Positions 18,236 through 27,279 are shown, counted from the first letter of the stretch. The stretch: DNA of 64,000 nt from Paenarthrobacter sp. JL.01a (GCF_025452095.1 NZ_CP104877.1:2108001-2172000); one strand, 5' to 3'. The notes: generated from the sequence alone by a model not told the origin. Program-made: numbers and translations.

Positions 18236-18973
18236 GTGAGCTCCGTGTGGCAGGTCGCTGAAGTGGTCGGCGGGATGGACGAGAACGCCTCGGCCAGGAC
18301 AATCCGCCTTCGGGTGGACGGCCTGATGGGACATCTTGCGGGGCAGCACATCGACATCCGCCTGACTGCCGAGGACGGCTACGCCGCCATCCGCTCATAC
18401 TCTGTGGCCTCCGCCGCCACGGACGGGCAGCTGGAGATCACCGTTGACGAGCTGCCCGACGGCGAAGTGTCGCCTTACCTTGTCCGGGACCTGATGGTGG
18501 GGGACCGCCTGGAGATCCGGGGACCCGTGGGCGGCTGGTTTGTCTGGCGGCCCAGCAACGTCAACCCTGTTCAGTTGATCGGAGGAGGTTCGGGCGTGGT
18601 GCCCTTGATGTCCATGATCCGGGCACATCAGGCGTCCGGCAGCACATCGCCTTTCCGGCTCCTTTACTCACTTAAATCGCCCGAGACGTCCCTTTATGGC
18701 GACGAACTGGATCGTTTGGACCGCGAATCGGACAAGTTGACGGTTGACTACGTCTATACGCGTTCGACGCCGGAGGGCTGGCCCAGCACGCCGGCCCGCC
18801 TCACGCGGGACACACTTTTGGCCAGGATTTTCCCGGCCGATGAGAACCCGGACGTTTTTGTGTGTGGACAAACCGTTTTTGTGGAGGCTGTAGCGGACTG
18901 GCTCGTAATGGCCGGTTACTCGTCGGAGTCCATAAAGACCGAACGGTTTGGCGGAACGGGAGGCATTCAGTGA
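18236..18973 (+). CDS. FAD/NAD-binding ferredoxin-reductase-type oxidoreductase
   Basis: 245 residues from the GTG at 18236. The FAD-binding barrel carries RSYSVAS (flavin phosphate/isoalloxazine contact) and LEIRGPVGGWF. The NAD(P) half has GGGSGVVPLMSM and the C-terminal motif DVFVCGQTVFVEAVADWL. No cysteine cluster for a 2Fe-2S centre is present, so it is a plain flavin reductase. It starts 10 bp after the molybdoenzyme gene and overlaps the following DUF6510 gene (GTGA). It most likely passes electrons between NAD(P)H and the molybdoenzyme. Confidence 0.9.
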   Translation: MSSVWQVAEVVGGMDENASARTIRLRVDGLMGHLAGQHIDIRLTAEDGYAAIRSYSVASAATDGQLEITVDELPDGEVSPYLVRDLMVGDRLEIRGPVGGWFVWRPSNVNPVQLIGGGSGVVPLMSMIRAHQASGSTSPFRLLYSLKSPETSLYGDELDRLDRESDKLTVDYVYTRSTPEGWPSTPARLTRDTLLARIFPADENPDVFVCGQTVFVEAVADWLVMAGYSSESIKTERFGGTGGIQ

Positions 18974-19302
18974 GCGGCGCCCATGACTTCACTTTCCCCG
19001 AACGCGAGGATCAGGACATTGCCGCGGCAGCTCATGACCCGATCCCTTACGTGGACGGGAACGCAGCGGCGGGCGCCCTGTCTGAAATCTTCCGCATCGA
19101 CATCATTGCCGCGCTTGGACGCTGCCGGCACTGCGGCTCAGTGCGCGCTTTCGGGGCGGCCATGGTCTTCACCGATGCTCCGGGCATCGTGGTGCGCTGC
19201 CGCGATTGCCAGGGCGTCCTGCTGCGGCTTGTGCAGACGCCAACCCGATACTGGTTGGATCTGAGCGGGCTCAGCTACCTGGAGATTGACCGCGAGGAGT
19301 AG
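18970..19302 (+). CDS. DUF6510 family small cysteine-motif protein
   Basis: 110 residues from a GTG at 18970 that overlaps the preceding stop. Two CxxC pairs, CRHC and CRDC, about 28 residues apart, form a probable zinc ribbon. Conserved-looking DGNAAAGALSEIF precedes them and YWLDLSGLSYLE follows. This family is found next to sulfite-oxidase-like/flavin reductase pairs in actinobacteria. Its role is not established to my knowledge; an assembly or electron-transfer accessory is inference. Last gene of the molybdoenzyme operon. Confidence 0.8.
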   Translation: MSGAHDFTFPEREDQDIAAAAHDPIPYVDGNAAAGALSEIFRIDIIAALGRCRHCGSVRAFGAAMVFTDAPGIVVRCRDCQGVLLRLVQTPTRYWLDLSGLSYLEIDREE

Positions 19303-19321
19303 CCCGCTGCCATACGCCCGC

Positions 19322-20329
19322 TCATGTGTCGTCCCCCTCGTCCGCAAGCGTATTGCGCCGTTCCTCTTCACGTTTGGAATACGCGGCCGCGCGGACTGCC
19401 TCCTCGGATTCCAGTCCGCTGCCAAGGGCCCCGCCGACGGTGGCCGCTGAGGCGACAAACCACGTCAGTATGAACAGGTCGCCGTAATCAAGGGGGACCT
19501 TGAGGTAGCCCCCCATAACGGCAGGGTCGAGCACAAACAGGGCCCACGCCAGATTCACTACGTAGAGCGCCAGATAGCAGATGACCACCCCAATGGTGAG
19601 GGTAATCAGGGTGGAAGTGTTGTAGAGACGGGATTGTTCCTTGGTTGCCTCAGAATTGTCCTCAGCCTTATCCCACAGTCCGGCATCGACGACGAGCCAG
19701 GCAACCACCAGGGCAATTGAAGCGAGCATGGCAACGATGAGGCGCCAGGGCGACAAAGAGCCAGCCAACAACCAAACCGTCGAGTTAATCGTCGCGACCG
19801 CTCCCGTTGCCAGTGCCGCGACGAGAGCGGATTTGAGCCCGGGCACCAATAGCCAAGGCCGGTTCGCCAGGACCATTCCCACCAGCAACCTGAAGCGGCT
19901 GGTGAAGCGGGGGAGCGGCTCACTTTGCTCGTCTTGCGCAGTACCGTCCAATCCGCTGACGAGTGACCGTACTGCGTGTCGGCCGCGCTGGTGCATGTGT
20001 ATTCCGCCGAGGGCCGGCAGAGACAATACAGCCGCGCGTTGTCCAGGGTCGGTCTCAGCCAGCAGGTACCGGCCGTCGTCTTCGTCGCGGAAGGGAAGCT
20101 CGGTCAGCCCTATGACCACATCCCATTCGTGGTCGCGGGCATGGTCCCGGAGTCGCGCCAAGGCGGTGTCAACATCCTCGGAACCCATGCTGAAGGGCTC
20201 ACTGACTACCTCAATGTTCCACGCCGGATGGCCCTTGCCGCTTGGCGGCTTGAGGTCACACAGTCGGTGTGCAAGCTGCGTGGGCGCGGCGGGGTCGGCC
20301 ATAAGGCCGACCTGAAGCGGCTTCACCAC
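19322..20329 (-). CDS. Membrane protein with a soluble N-terminal domain, unknown function
   Basis: 335 residues. The first about 145 residues form a soluble alpha/beta domain (LQVGLMADPAAPTQLAHRL, WDVVIGLTELPF, AVLSLPALGG) that recurs in actinobacterial proteins of unknown role. Four hydrophobic segments follow (about 165-185, 195-218, 245-268 and 285-305), then a charged, lysine/arginine/glutamate-rich tail. No catalytic motif was recognised. It converges on the DUF6510 gene and lies downstream of the catalase gene on the same strand after a 143-bp gap. Confidence 0.75.
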   Translation of the reverse strand: MVKPLQVGLMADPAAPTQLAHRLCDLKPPSGKGHPAWNIEVVSEPFSMGSEDVDTALARLRDHARDHEWDVVIGLTELPFRDEDDGRYLLAETDPGQRAAVLSLPALGGIHMHQRGRHAVRSLVSGLDGTAQDEQSEPLPRFTSRFRLLVGMVLANRPWLLVPGLKSALVAALATGAVATINSTVWLLAGSLSPWRLIVAMLASIALVVAWLVVDAGLWDKAEDNSEATKEQSRLYNTSTLITLTIGVVICYLALYVVNLAWALFVLDPAVMGGYLKVPLDYGDLFILTWFVASAATVGGALGSGLESEEAVRAAAYSKREEERRNTLADEGDDT

Positions 20330-20472
20330 CGCAACCTACCACAAAACGGCAGTGGAGCCGACCCCACCGGCGGCCAATGTCCTGCCTTCAACCGAACTCT
20401 TTGGCAGGCAGGCTTTGATTGGATGCCGATGGGGGCGACCCCACTTTCCGGGTTCTCCGGGCAGGCAGGCTG

Positions 20473-22692
20473 TTAGGCCGACGCCGGCGCGAACCGCTCC
20501 CACACCCGGTGGGCTGCCAGCAGCCCGACCAAGTCCTGTGCCAGGGATTCACCGTTCTTCCCGGTCACAATGCCCGGCGTGCCTTCGGGAATGCCGGCCG
20601 CAGCCAGCGCCGCTGAACCGCCATCCAAGGTGGCAATGGCCTTAGCGTGCCGGAAGGCTTCGGTCAGCAGCAGTACTGCCCGAGGATCCAACTCGCCACC
20701 GGGAGCGCCCGCCTTGGCATCGAGCCCGGGTGCTGCGTCAGCTGCGGGGGCGGCAGCCGTTGCGACAATAACCGCATCAAACTCTGTTGAACGGGCGGTG
20801 AGATAAGTACGCTGCACGGGGATCCCGCCGTCGTCCTCCGCTCCCAGGAAGCCGCCTTCCGGCGCGATGACCAGCGGCACGATGCCCTCGGCATCCAGGG
20901 CCTTCCGGGCTGCCTCCACAGCGGAAAGGTCGCTGTCCTGGTCGGCGAGAATTCCTACGATCCGGCCGGCGACGGGCCAGGTTTGACCTATCTGCGAAAG
21001 CGCGGGGCTCGGTTCGGCGTCCGGCACCTCGAGAGTCGCTGAGGGTGCTGGAAGGCCCAAACCCTTGGCCACCGCGGCGCACAGATCGGCGTCGATGTTG
21101 GCCAAAGCGGCGAGCTGCCGTTCGCGAATGGACTTCTCGTAGCACTTGCCAAGCTCGAACGTGTAGGCCTGGATCACGTGATCCTGCTCGATCGGGCTCA
21201 GGCTGCGGAAGAAGAGCCTCGCCTGGCTGTAGTGGTCGTCAAAGGTCGCCGGGTTACGGCGTTCCTTGAGTGACGCAGCGATTTCTTCCGGGACATCGAT
21301 GAACGCTCCCACGTCCTGCCCGGCATGGAACGGGCAGCCGCCGTCCAGGGAGTTCGGGCGGTAAGGGGCGACCCCGCCGTGGACCGCCTGCTGGTGCATC
21401 CCGTCGCGGAGCATGTCGTTGACAGGCGCCTGCGGCCGGTTGATGGGAATCTGGCCGAAGTTGGGTCCACCAAGGCGTGAAATCTGGGTGTCCAGGTACG
21501 AGAAAAGCCGGACCTGCAGCAGGGGATCATTGGTGACATCGATGCCGGGAACCAGATGGCCGGGGTGGAAGGCAACCTGCTCGGTCTCGGCGAAGAAGTT
21601 GGTGGGATTGGCGTTGAGGGTCATGATGCCAATGGGCTGGACGGGAGCCAGTTCCTCGGGCACGAATTTGGTGGGGTCCAGGAGGTCAATGCCTTCGAAC
21701 ATCTGGTCCTCGGTGTCCGGGAACGTCTGGACTCCGAGTTCCCACTGGGGGTAGGCGCCTGCTTCAATGGCGTCGGCCAGGTCCCGGCGGTGGAAGTCGG
21801 GGTCCATGCCGTTGATGATTTGCGCTTCTTCCCACATCAGGGAGTGGACACCCTGCTTGGGCTTCCAGTGGAATTTCACCAAGGTGGTGCGTCCCTCCGC
21901 ATTCACGAACCGGAAGGTGTGGACGCCGAAGCCTTCCATGGTCCGGTAAGACCGGGGGATGCCACGGTCGGACATGTTCCACATGGTGTGTGCCTGGGCC
22001 TCGGTGTGGAGGGAGACGAAGTCCCAGAAGGTGTCGTGGGCGCTCTGTGCCTGGGGAATCTCGCGATCCGGGTGCGGCTTTGCTGCGTGCACGACATCGG
22101 GGAACTTGATGCCGTCGTGGATGAAGAAGACAGGAATGTTGTTTCCCACGAGGTCGTAGGTGCCTTCGTCCGTGTAGAACTTTGTTGAGAAGCCACGGGT
22201 ATCGCGGACCGTATCCGCTGAACCGCGGGAGCCAAGCACGGTGGAGAAGCGGACGAAGACAGGAGTCTCCACATCCTTGGCGAGGAACCCGGCGCGGGTG
22301 AGGTTGGCTGCGGTGCCGTAGGAACGGAACACACCGTGGGCGCCTGCTCCGCGGGCGTGGACTACGCGCTCAGGAATGCGCTCGTGGTCGAAGTGCGTGA
22401 TCTTCTCCCGCAGGTGGTGGTCCTGCAGCAGGATGGGGCCACGCGGGCCGGCCTTCAAGGAATGGTCGGTATCGCCCAGGCGAAGTCCTTGGGCTGTGGT
22501 CAGGTACTGGCCGGACTGGGCACGTGCAGTGGCCGGCGCCCCAGTGGGAGTACCCGTTGGCGAGACAGCCTCGGGCGCGCGCTGGTCCGGCTTGGGCGGC
22601 AGGGGTTCGCGGGGAGTGGTGGGTTCTTCCAAGCTGGCCGGCTCGCTGCCAGGGACTCCGGGGATGTTGATGTCGCGTTTCTTGTCCGCCAT
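20473..22692 (-). CDS. katE: Large-subunit (clade 2) catalase
   Basis: 739 residues, the size of HPII-type monofunctional catalases that break hydrogen peroxide into water and oxygen. The catalytic His112 lies in VVHARGAGAHG. The distal-side FVRFSTV and GNNIPVFFIHDGIKFPD motifs and the heme-ligand tyrosine in RLFSYLDTQISRLG are intact. A C-terminal domain of about 150 residues (from about 575, GRIVGILADQDSDLSAVEAA) has the flavodoxin-like/PfpI-amidotransferase fold typical of clade 2. A palindrome at 22744-22763, about 51 bp upstream of the start, is the likely operator. Confidence 0.96.
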   Translation of the reverse strand: MADKKRDINIPGVPGSEPASLEEPTTPREPLPPKPDQRAPEAVSPTGTPTGAPATARAQSGQYLTTAQGLRLGDTDHSLKAGPRGPILLQDHHLREKITHFDHERIPERVVHARGAGAHGVFRSYGTAANLTRAGFLAKDVETPVFVRFSTVLGSRGSADTVRDTRGFSTKFYTDEGTYDLVGNNIPVFFIHDGIKFPDVVHAAKPHPDREIPQAQSAHDTFWDFVSLHTEAQAHTMWNMSDRGIPRSYRTMEGFGVHTFRFVNAEGRTTLVKFHWKPKQGVHSLMWEEAQIINGMDPDFHRRDLADAIEAGAYPQWELGVQTFPDTEDQMFEGIDLLDPTKFVPEELAPVQPIGIMTLNANPTNFFAETEQVAFHPGHLVPGIDVTNDPLLQVRLFSYLDTQISRLGGPNFGQIPINRPQAPVNDMLRDGMHQQAVHGGVAPYRPNSLDGGCPFHAGQDVGAFIDVPEEIAASLKERRNPATFDDHYSQARLFFRSLSPIEQDHVIQAYTFELGKCYEKSIRERQLAALANIDADLCAAVAKGLGLPAPSATLEVPDAEPSPALSQIGQTWPVAGRIVGILADQDSDLSAVEAARKALDAEGIVPLVIAPEGGFLGAEDDGGIPVQRTYLTARSTEFDAVIVATAAAPAADAAPGLDAKAGAPGGELDPRAVLLLTEAFRHAKAIATLDGGSAALAAAGIPEGTPGIVTGKNGESLAQDLVGLLAAHRVWERFAPASA

Positions 22693-22743
22693 GAAATTCT
22701 CCTCAGAATGGGTAAACCAGCAGTGTTCTACCGATGGGGCGAG

Positions 22744-22763
22744 ATGCTAAGCATGCTTAGCAT
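22744..22763. promoter_or_regulatory. 20-bp perfect palindrome before katE
   Basis: The palindrome has core CTAAGCATGCTTAG (22747-22760) and symmetric flanks of three bases. It ends 51 bp before the katE start codon. The same 14-bp core occurs 49 bp before the ChaB/Rho-N gene at 54127, again upstream of a probable stress gene. Operator for a dimeric regulator, or a sequence overlapping a shared promoter. Confidence 0.7.
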
Positions 22764-22832
22764 GTTTTGTACCCTAGGGAATGTTGTTCAACACTGCAAA
22801 TTAAATTCGGCCCAAGCGTGGAGAATGAAGCG

Positions 22833-23885
22833 CTACGACCCCAGGAGCTTTCGCAATCCGGCGGCGTGTATTTGTGCGAGTCCAGGTTGGTCCTGCAAGT
22901 CGCTGAGCGAGGGTCCGGTGGCGTCCTTGACCGCGCGGCGCATGGCTTGCAGGTTTGTGAATCCGCTGGCCTCGGCAATGTTGGCCAGCGACCGCATCCA
23001 GGAATTTGCGTCGGAGAGAAGTTCCAAGGCTTCTATAGTCCGCAAAGCGCGGATGAACTTGTTCACCTGCAGGGCTTCGGCCTCGAAAAGGTAGTACAGG
23101 GCCCGGCGGGAAAGGTGTGAATAGGCCACTACCTGCTCAACGCCCAAATCCGGGTTCCTGTAGTTCCTCCGCATGAACTTCTTGACCGCCGCTATGCGTG
23201 CCGGTTTTACATCCTCGGCATCGACGCGTGTTTCCAGCAGTGAGCCGATAAGGCCGGTCATCATGGATCGGTAGACCGGCTGAAGGCGGCCAACTTCGCG
23301 GTCCACGTTTGCGTCTTGCCAGCTGGTCAAAGCCGGAAGGATCAATCCGCGGACCAAGGGGTGATCCCTGATGTCGGCCAGGCCCTCCAAGCGTTTTATT
23401 GATTGGCTGCCCAGTCCCAGCAGTTGCCGGTCAAAATGGATTCTGACTGCGCTGAGACCCTTGGGTGCGTGGAAACTCCCGGCGGCTGAATGGTCGAGGA
23501 ACCTGACGGTCCCAGGGGAAATTTCCTCGGATCGTCCGGAGAAACTGAATCCCGCGCATGAACTGCGGAAGTACACCAACCAGTTTTGGGCGGGAGCCGG
23601 GGCCCTCCAGTGGCAGATGGCCGGTTCGTTGACGACGTCCACGAGGCTGAAGCCGGGGCCCTCGAGGCTGAGAGCTGTCGGGTTGAAGCCGGGACGGATC
23701 TGTCGTTCGGTCTTCTCCAATCGCGCAGGGGTGTCGATGGCGCTGCCATACCAGCATCGCCAGTGTTCAAATTTTTCCTCCAAATCCAGCCCCGCCGGGA
23801 TGGTGTAGCGCTTGATCCCTTCACCCCGGTGGGCGTGGGCATCGCGGGAAAAATGATCGGGGCCGGTCGAGGGTGTGCATTTCAT
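22833..23885 (-). CDS. AraC-family transcriptional regulator
   Basis: 350 residues from the ATG at 23885. The frame is open 38 codons further upstream, but that stretch is not family-like. The N-terminal two thirds are an effector-binding domain of the AraC_binding_2 kind (CHWRAPAPAQNWLVYFRSSC, GLSAVRIHFDRQLLG). The C-terminal AraC double helix-turn-helix begins near RIAAVKKFMRRNYRNPDL, with VAYSHLSRRALYYLFE as the first recognition helix region and LANIAEASGFTNLQAMRRAV as the second. It is on the same strand as katE with a 140-bp gap; no target can be named. Confidence 0.85.
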   Translation of the reverse strand: MKCTPSTGPDHFSRDAHAHRGEGIKRYTIPAGLDLEEKFEHWRCWYGSAIDTPARLEKTERQIRPGFNPTALSLEGPGFSLVDVVNEPAICHWRAPAPAQNWLVYFRSSCAGFSFSGRSEEISPGTVRFLDHSAAGSFHAPKGLSAVRIHFDRQLLGLGSQSIKRLEGLADIRDHPLVRGLILPALTSWQDANVDREVGRLQPVYRSMMTGLIGSLLETRVDAEDVKPARIAAVKKFMRRNYRNPDLGVEQVVAYSHLSRRALYYLFEAEALQVNKFIRALRTIEALELLSDANSWMRSLANIAEASGFTNLQAMRRAVKDATGPSLSDLQDQPGLAQIHAAGLRKLLGS

Positions 23886-24021
23886 GGGGTATGGCCTTTT
23901 GGCTGTCGGGCAGCCGTGGTTCTGCTGAGCAGTTCTGCTGAACTTCAGCTGCGCGCTCGTGCGATGGGAAGTTACAAGTCTAGGTACAGCGCAGGGCATG
24001 CGTGTTCACCAGTGGTGGACA

Positions 24022-24948
24022 TCACAGCTCCTGCCATGTCCACCACACCTCCGGTTCGACGGCGGGATGCCCGAGCAGATATCCCTGCCCTGCGGTTACT
24101 CCCAGCTCCCTTAGTGCTGCCAGTTCTCCCTCGGTCTCGATTCCTTCGGCAACCAAGGTCGCTCCAATACCCGCAGCGAACGTCACCATGGCCGCTCCGA
24201 GGGCCTTTTTGGCCTGGTTCCCTTCGATTCCGGAGACGAGGTCCCGATCCAGCTTGATCACGTCGGGCTGCACGTGAAGGATGTGGCGCATCGATGCAAA
24301 CCCCGCGCCGGCATCGTCAACCGCGATCCGTAAACCGAGCGCGCGTGCTCGCGCCAGGGCTGCGCAGAGAGATGGGTAGTCCGTCACTGGACTGTGTTCG
24401 GTCAGCTCCAGGACGATTCGTTCGGCAGGCAACGATGAGCCCTGAAGAATGGCGTCCATGCGCGGATCACAACATGCCTGTGGAGACACATTCAGGGAAA
24501 CGTAGAGATGGGGCGGGAGTGCTGCGGCGGCCGCGAGTGCACTCTCCAACGCCAGGAATTCGAGCTCAAGTACACATCCCGCGGAGGCCGCGTCGGCAAA
24601 CCAAGCGTCAGGTGCCTGGATGGGCCAGCCGGAGAAGCGGGTCAGGGCTTCGACGCCGGTGACCTCGCCGGTTTCCAATTGATGGATAGGCTGAAAAGCC
24701 GTTGACACGGCCCGGCTGCTGATAATGTCCTGCACCTTGGCGCCCAGCCTTTCATCCGCCGGGCCTGCGCCGCTCCCAGGGGCTGTCAGCTCGGCGGCAC
24801 CCTTGCGGCCGGTGGCTTTGAAGGCGAGCTGAACCAGCACTGACGAAATAATTCCTGCTGCCGCGCCCGCGAAAAAGACATCCGGCCCGGCACCTTTGCG
24901 GCGTGCACCACTGCGCACTGACTGTGTGATGGCTGTGAAGATCACCAT
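24022..24948 (-). CDS. EAL-domain protein (cyclic di-GMP phosphodiesterase)
   Basis: 308 residues. A short N-terminal hydrophobic segment (about 26-44, FFAGAAAGIISSVLVQLAF) is followed by an EAL domain from about 75 to the end. Catalytic motifs are present: EAL itself in TGVEALTRF, LNVSPQAC, ELTEH, VDDAGAGFASM (usually DDFGAG; here Ala replaces Phe), KLDRDL and AEGIET. The set is nearly complete, so activity is likely but not certain. No GGDEF domain accompanies it. The gene stands alone between an AraC regulator and the SCO1664 trio. Confidence 0.88.
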   Translation of the reverse strand: MVIFTAITQSVRSGARRKGAGPDVFFAGAAAGIISSVLVQLAFKATGRKGAAELTAPGSGAGPADERLGAKVQDIISSRAVSTAFQPIHQLETGEVTGVEALTRFSGWPIQAPDAWFADAASAGCVLELEFLALESALAAAAALPPHLYVSLNVSPQACCDPRMDAILQGSSLPAERIVLELTEHSPVTDYPSLCAALARARALGLRIAVDDAGAGFASMRHILHVQPDVIKLDRDLVSGIEGNQAKKALGAAMVTFAAGIGATLVAEGIETEGELAALRELGVTAGQGYLLGHPAVEPEVWWTWQEL

Positions 24949-25161
24949 TGCAAAACACTATGGTTCCCTTGGGGAGGGAAGGACGCGCAGCTGTATCAAT
25001 CTGTGCAGTCTTGGGCCCGGTCCGTTACTTTTCGTGCAAAGCAGTGAAGGACCTCGGGCTCGTTGCACGAATTGAATGCCCGGGAGGAAATTTTTTGCAC
25101 GCAACGGCATCGGGCCCGTCCGTTCGATCCGGGATCGGCGGCTAGGCTTGTCAACGTTCCT

Positions 25162-25198
25162 GTCCCGCCCGGCCATCCCCCAAGTCGCTGGGCGGGAC
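25162..25198 (-). terminator. Stem-loop after the SCO1664-family gene
   Basis: Nine-bp inverted repeat GTCCCGCCC (25162-25170) / GGGCGGGAC (25190-25198) with a 19-nt loop, 45 bp past the minus-strand stop at 25244. No T-run follows, so the call is tentative. Nothing else was recognised in the 24949-25243 gap. Confidence 0.4.
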
Positions 25199-25243
25199 GG
25201 GGACCTTACCGCCGTCGTCGAAACCGTTGGAATTCCCGCCCTG

Positions 25244-26011
25244 CTAGAACAGCGGCCATGGGACGGCCGGCATGCCGCCCTGCGGCGCAGGAAACCGTCC
25301 GACAGCGCACAATCGTAAGCAACGCCCATGAAGCGCTGCTATTTCCTCGGCGGTGAGCAACCCGGCCAAGTCGCGACCAAGGTCGCCGTCCAGTCCTTCG
25401 CGGACACGCTCGACGCCTTCACGTTCCTCGTCGGTCAGGGAGTCTCCCAGCCAGCCCCAAAGAACTGTGCGCAGCTTGTGCTCGCTATTGAATGTCAGCC
25501 CGTGGTCCACCCCGTGCCGGTGCCCGTCAGGCATGGCAAGGATGTGGTTGCCTTTGCGGTCAGCGTTGTTGACGACGGCGTCGAACAGGGCCATCCGTCG
25601 GAGGGCGGGCGAGTCTTCGTGGATCAGGGCGACCATTCGCCCGTTGTCGTCCTGGCCTTCAAGAACGGCTTTCCAACCCGCATCCGGCACATGGTCCGTC
25701 GCGACCAGGTCCACCGGGGTTTGCCCGGGGTCCTGCTCCTTCCACAGCTGCACCATACCGGTCCCCAGTGGACCGTCCCTTAGCCACGTTCGCGGCACGA
25801 TGTTCCAGCCGAGGAGCTGGGATACCAGATAGGAGGCTACCTCCCGGTGCGCCAGCGTCCCATCCGGAAAATCCCACAGCGGGCTCTCACCTGCTATCGG
25901 CTTGTAGACGACTGTCACCTCGCCGATGCTGCCAAGAAACGTAGCGTTCGACGCCGTCGTGATGCGGCCGGTAAGCGTCAGTTCGTCGGCGACCAGGTCC
26001 GGTGCGGCCAT
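25244..26011 (-). CDS. SCO1664 family protein (PI3/PI4-kinase-like fold)
   Basis: 255 residues. Pattern of the actinobacterial SCO1664 family: TVVYKPIAGESPLWDFPDGT (phosphate/ATP-contact lysine region), LAHREVASYLVSQ, ALFDAVVNNADRKGNHIL (catalytic-loop-like NNADRKGNH) and GVDHGLTF (DHG in place of the DFG-like metal motif). These features resemble phosphatidylinositol-kinase/HipA-like folds. Its natural role is not established. The start overlaps the stop of the DUF3090 gene by one base; with the phosphomutase-like gene it forms a conserved actinobacterial trio. Confidence 0.85.
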   Translation of the reverse strand: MAAPDLVADELTLTGRITTASNATFLGSIGEVTVVYKPIAGESPLWDFPDGTLAHREVASYLVSQLLGWNIVPRTWLRDGPLGTGMVQLWKEQDPGQTPVDLVATDHVPDAGWKAVLEGQDDNGRMVALIHEDSPALRRMALFDAVVNNADRKGNHILAMPDGHRHGVDHGLTFNSEHKLRTVLWGWLGDSLTDEEREGVERVREGLDGDLGRDLAGLLTAEEIAALHGRCLRLCAVGRFPAPQGGMPAVPWPLF

Positions 26012-26562
26012 CAGACCTCGGGAAGCGTGCAGGTGTGACCTTCGGCGTCCATGGGGTACCCGCAGATGTCGCAGCTGGGGCGGCCTGCGGCGACGATTTC
26101 GAGGGTGCGCTTGGTGAACGCGCGGGCAGTGCCTACCGGCATGCGCACCAGCAGCATCTCCGTGTTCTCGGGTCCGTTGCTTTCGAGCGGTTCGTCGAGC
26201 TCGTCAACGTCGGCATCGATGGGGTAGGCCTCAATGACAACCTGCGCCGTGGTGGGATCCCAGCCCAGGCTCATTGCACCAGCGCGAAACTGCTCCACGG
26301 GAGCCTCAAGCGGCTCATTGTCATCGAGCTCGGAAGGACTGCTCGAGGGAACGCTGAACGGGTTGTCCTTAACGGTGCTGAGCTGGTCCAGGAGTTCGTC
26401 GATCTTCTCGGCTAGCTGCGCAGACTGCTGCTTCTCAAGGGCAATACTCACGATCTGCGTCCCCGCGCGCACCTGCAAATAGAAAGTGCGGGCTCCTGGG
26501 CGGCCAATGGTGCCAATGACGACCCGGTCCGGCCAGGCAAATTCGTGAACACGCGTAGGCAT
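26011..26562 (-). CDS. DUF3090 family protein
   Basis: 183 residues. N-terminal RVHEFAWPDRVVIGTIGRPG and ARTFYLQVRAG, then a segment on QQSAQLAEKIDELLDQL. The C-terminal zinc-like motif CDICGYPMDAEGHTC contains three cysteines and a histidine. The family is confined to actinobacteria and nearly always lies between the phosphomutase-like and SCO1664-family genes, as here. Function unknown. Confidence 0.9.
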   Translation of the reverse strand: MPTRVHEFAWPDRVVIGTIGRPGARTFYLQVRAGTQIVSIALEKQQSAQLAEKIDELLDQLSTVKDNPFSVPSSSPSELDDNEPLEAPVEQFRAGAMSLGWDPTTAQVVIEAYPIDADVDELDEPLESNGPENTEMLLVRMPVGTARAFTKRTLEIVAAGRPSCDICGYPMDAEGHTCTLPEV

Positions 26563-26586
26563 GTCAGTATTTTATGCACATGCGGT

Positions 26587-27279
26587 TCACGGCGTCTTCT
26601 GTCCGGCCCCGCCACCGACCTGCGCATCGCCGGAAGCCATGCCCTTCGCCAGCCAGGACAGGTCGCCCGCGTCTGTATTGGTGGCATAAACGCTCGGGCG
26701 ATCGGCACCGTAGTGCACGATTGACACGGAGGCGGGACTTACATTGATCCGCTGGAACAAGTCCAGGTGCATGCCGAGGGCGTCGGCGAGGACCGACTTG
26801 ATGACATCGCCGTGACTCACTGCCACCCAAACGGCTCCCGGGCCGAACTCCGCCTCGAATGCGGCATCGTGGCGCCGAATGGCGGCTACCGCCCGCGCCT
26901 GCATCCCGGCCATGGATTCACCACCGGGAAAGACGACGGCGGATGGTTGCGTTTGGACTGTTGACCATAATGCCTCGGTCGCCAGCTCACTCAGGGCACG
27001 ACCCTGCCACTGACCATAATCGCACTCGGTGAGATCGTCGTCGATTGGCGCGTGCGGCCTGCCGCTTTGGCGCTGAAGAATGAATTGGGCTGTTTCCCGG
27101 CACCGCTCAAGCGGGCTGGAAACTACTCCTGCAACGGGCACCGCTGCCAACCGGTTCGCCGCCGAGGCGGCCTGTTCCCTTCCGGTCGAATCCAGGCTCA
27201 CGCCTGCGGCCCGCCCGGCCAGTAGTCCGGTTGCATTGGCCGTGGTGCGGCCGTGCCGCACGAGGATAACTGTCGCCAT
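26587..27279 (-). CDS. Histidine-phosphatase-family putative phosphomutase (MSMEG_4193-like)
   Basis: 230 residues. N-terminal phosphohistidine motif LVRHGRTTAN (RHG with His9), second catalytic histidine in VAVSHGDVIKSVLADALG, and the intermediate PLERCRETAQ and LTECDYGQW motifs of the phosphoglycerate-mutase-like superfamily. It leads the trio with DUF3090 and the SCO1664-family gene. In many actinobacteria this trio adjoins mshC of mycothiol synthesis; no mshC lies on either side here. Confidence 0.88.
   Translation of the reverse strand: MATVILVRHGRTTANATGLLAGRAAGVSLDSTGREQAASAANRLAAVPVAGVVSSPLERCRETAQFILQRQSGRPHAPIDDDLTECDYGQWQGRALSELATEALWSTVQTQPSAVVFPGGESMAGMQARAVAAIRRHDAAFEAEFGPGAVWVAVSHGDVIKSVLADALGMHLDLFQRINVSPASVSIVHYGADRPSVYATNTDAGDLSWLAKGMASGDAQVGGGAGQKTP

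Noticed and set aside
20381..20408. CCTGCC/GGCAGG repeat after katE
   Set aside because: Six-bp arms and long loop, weak; nothing else in the gap supports a terminator.
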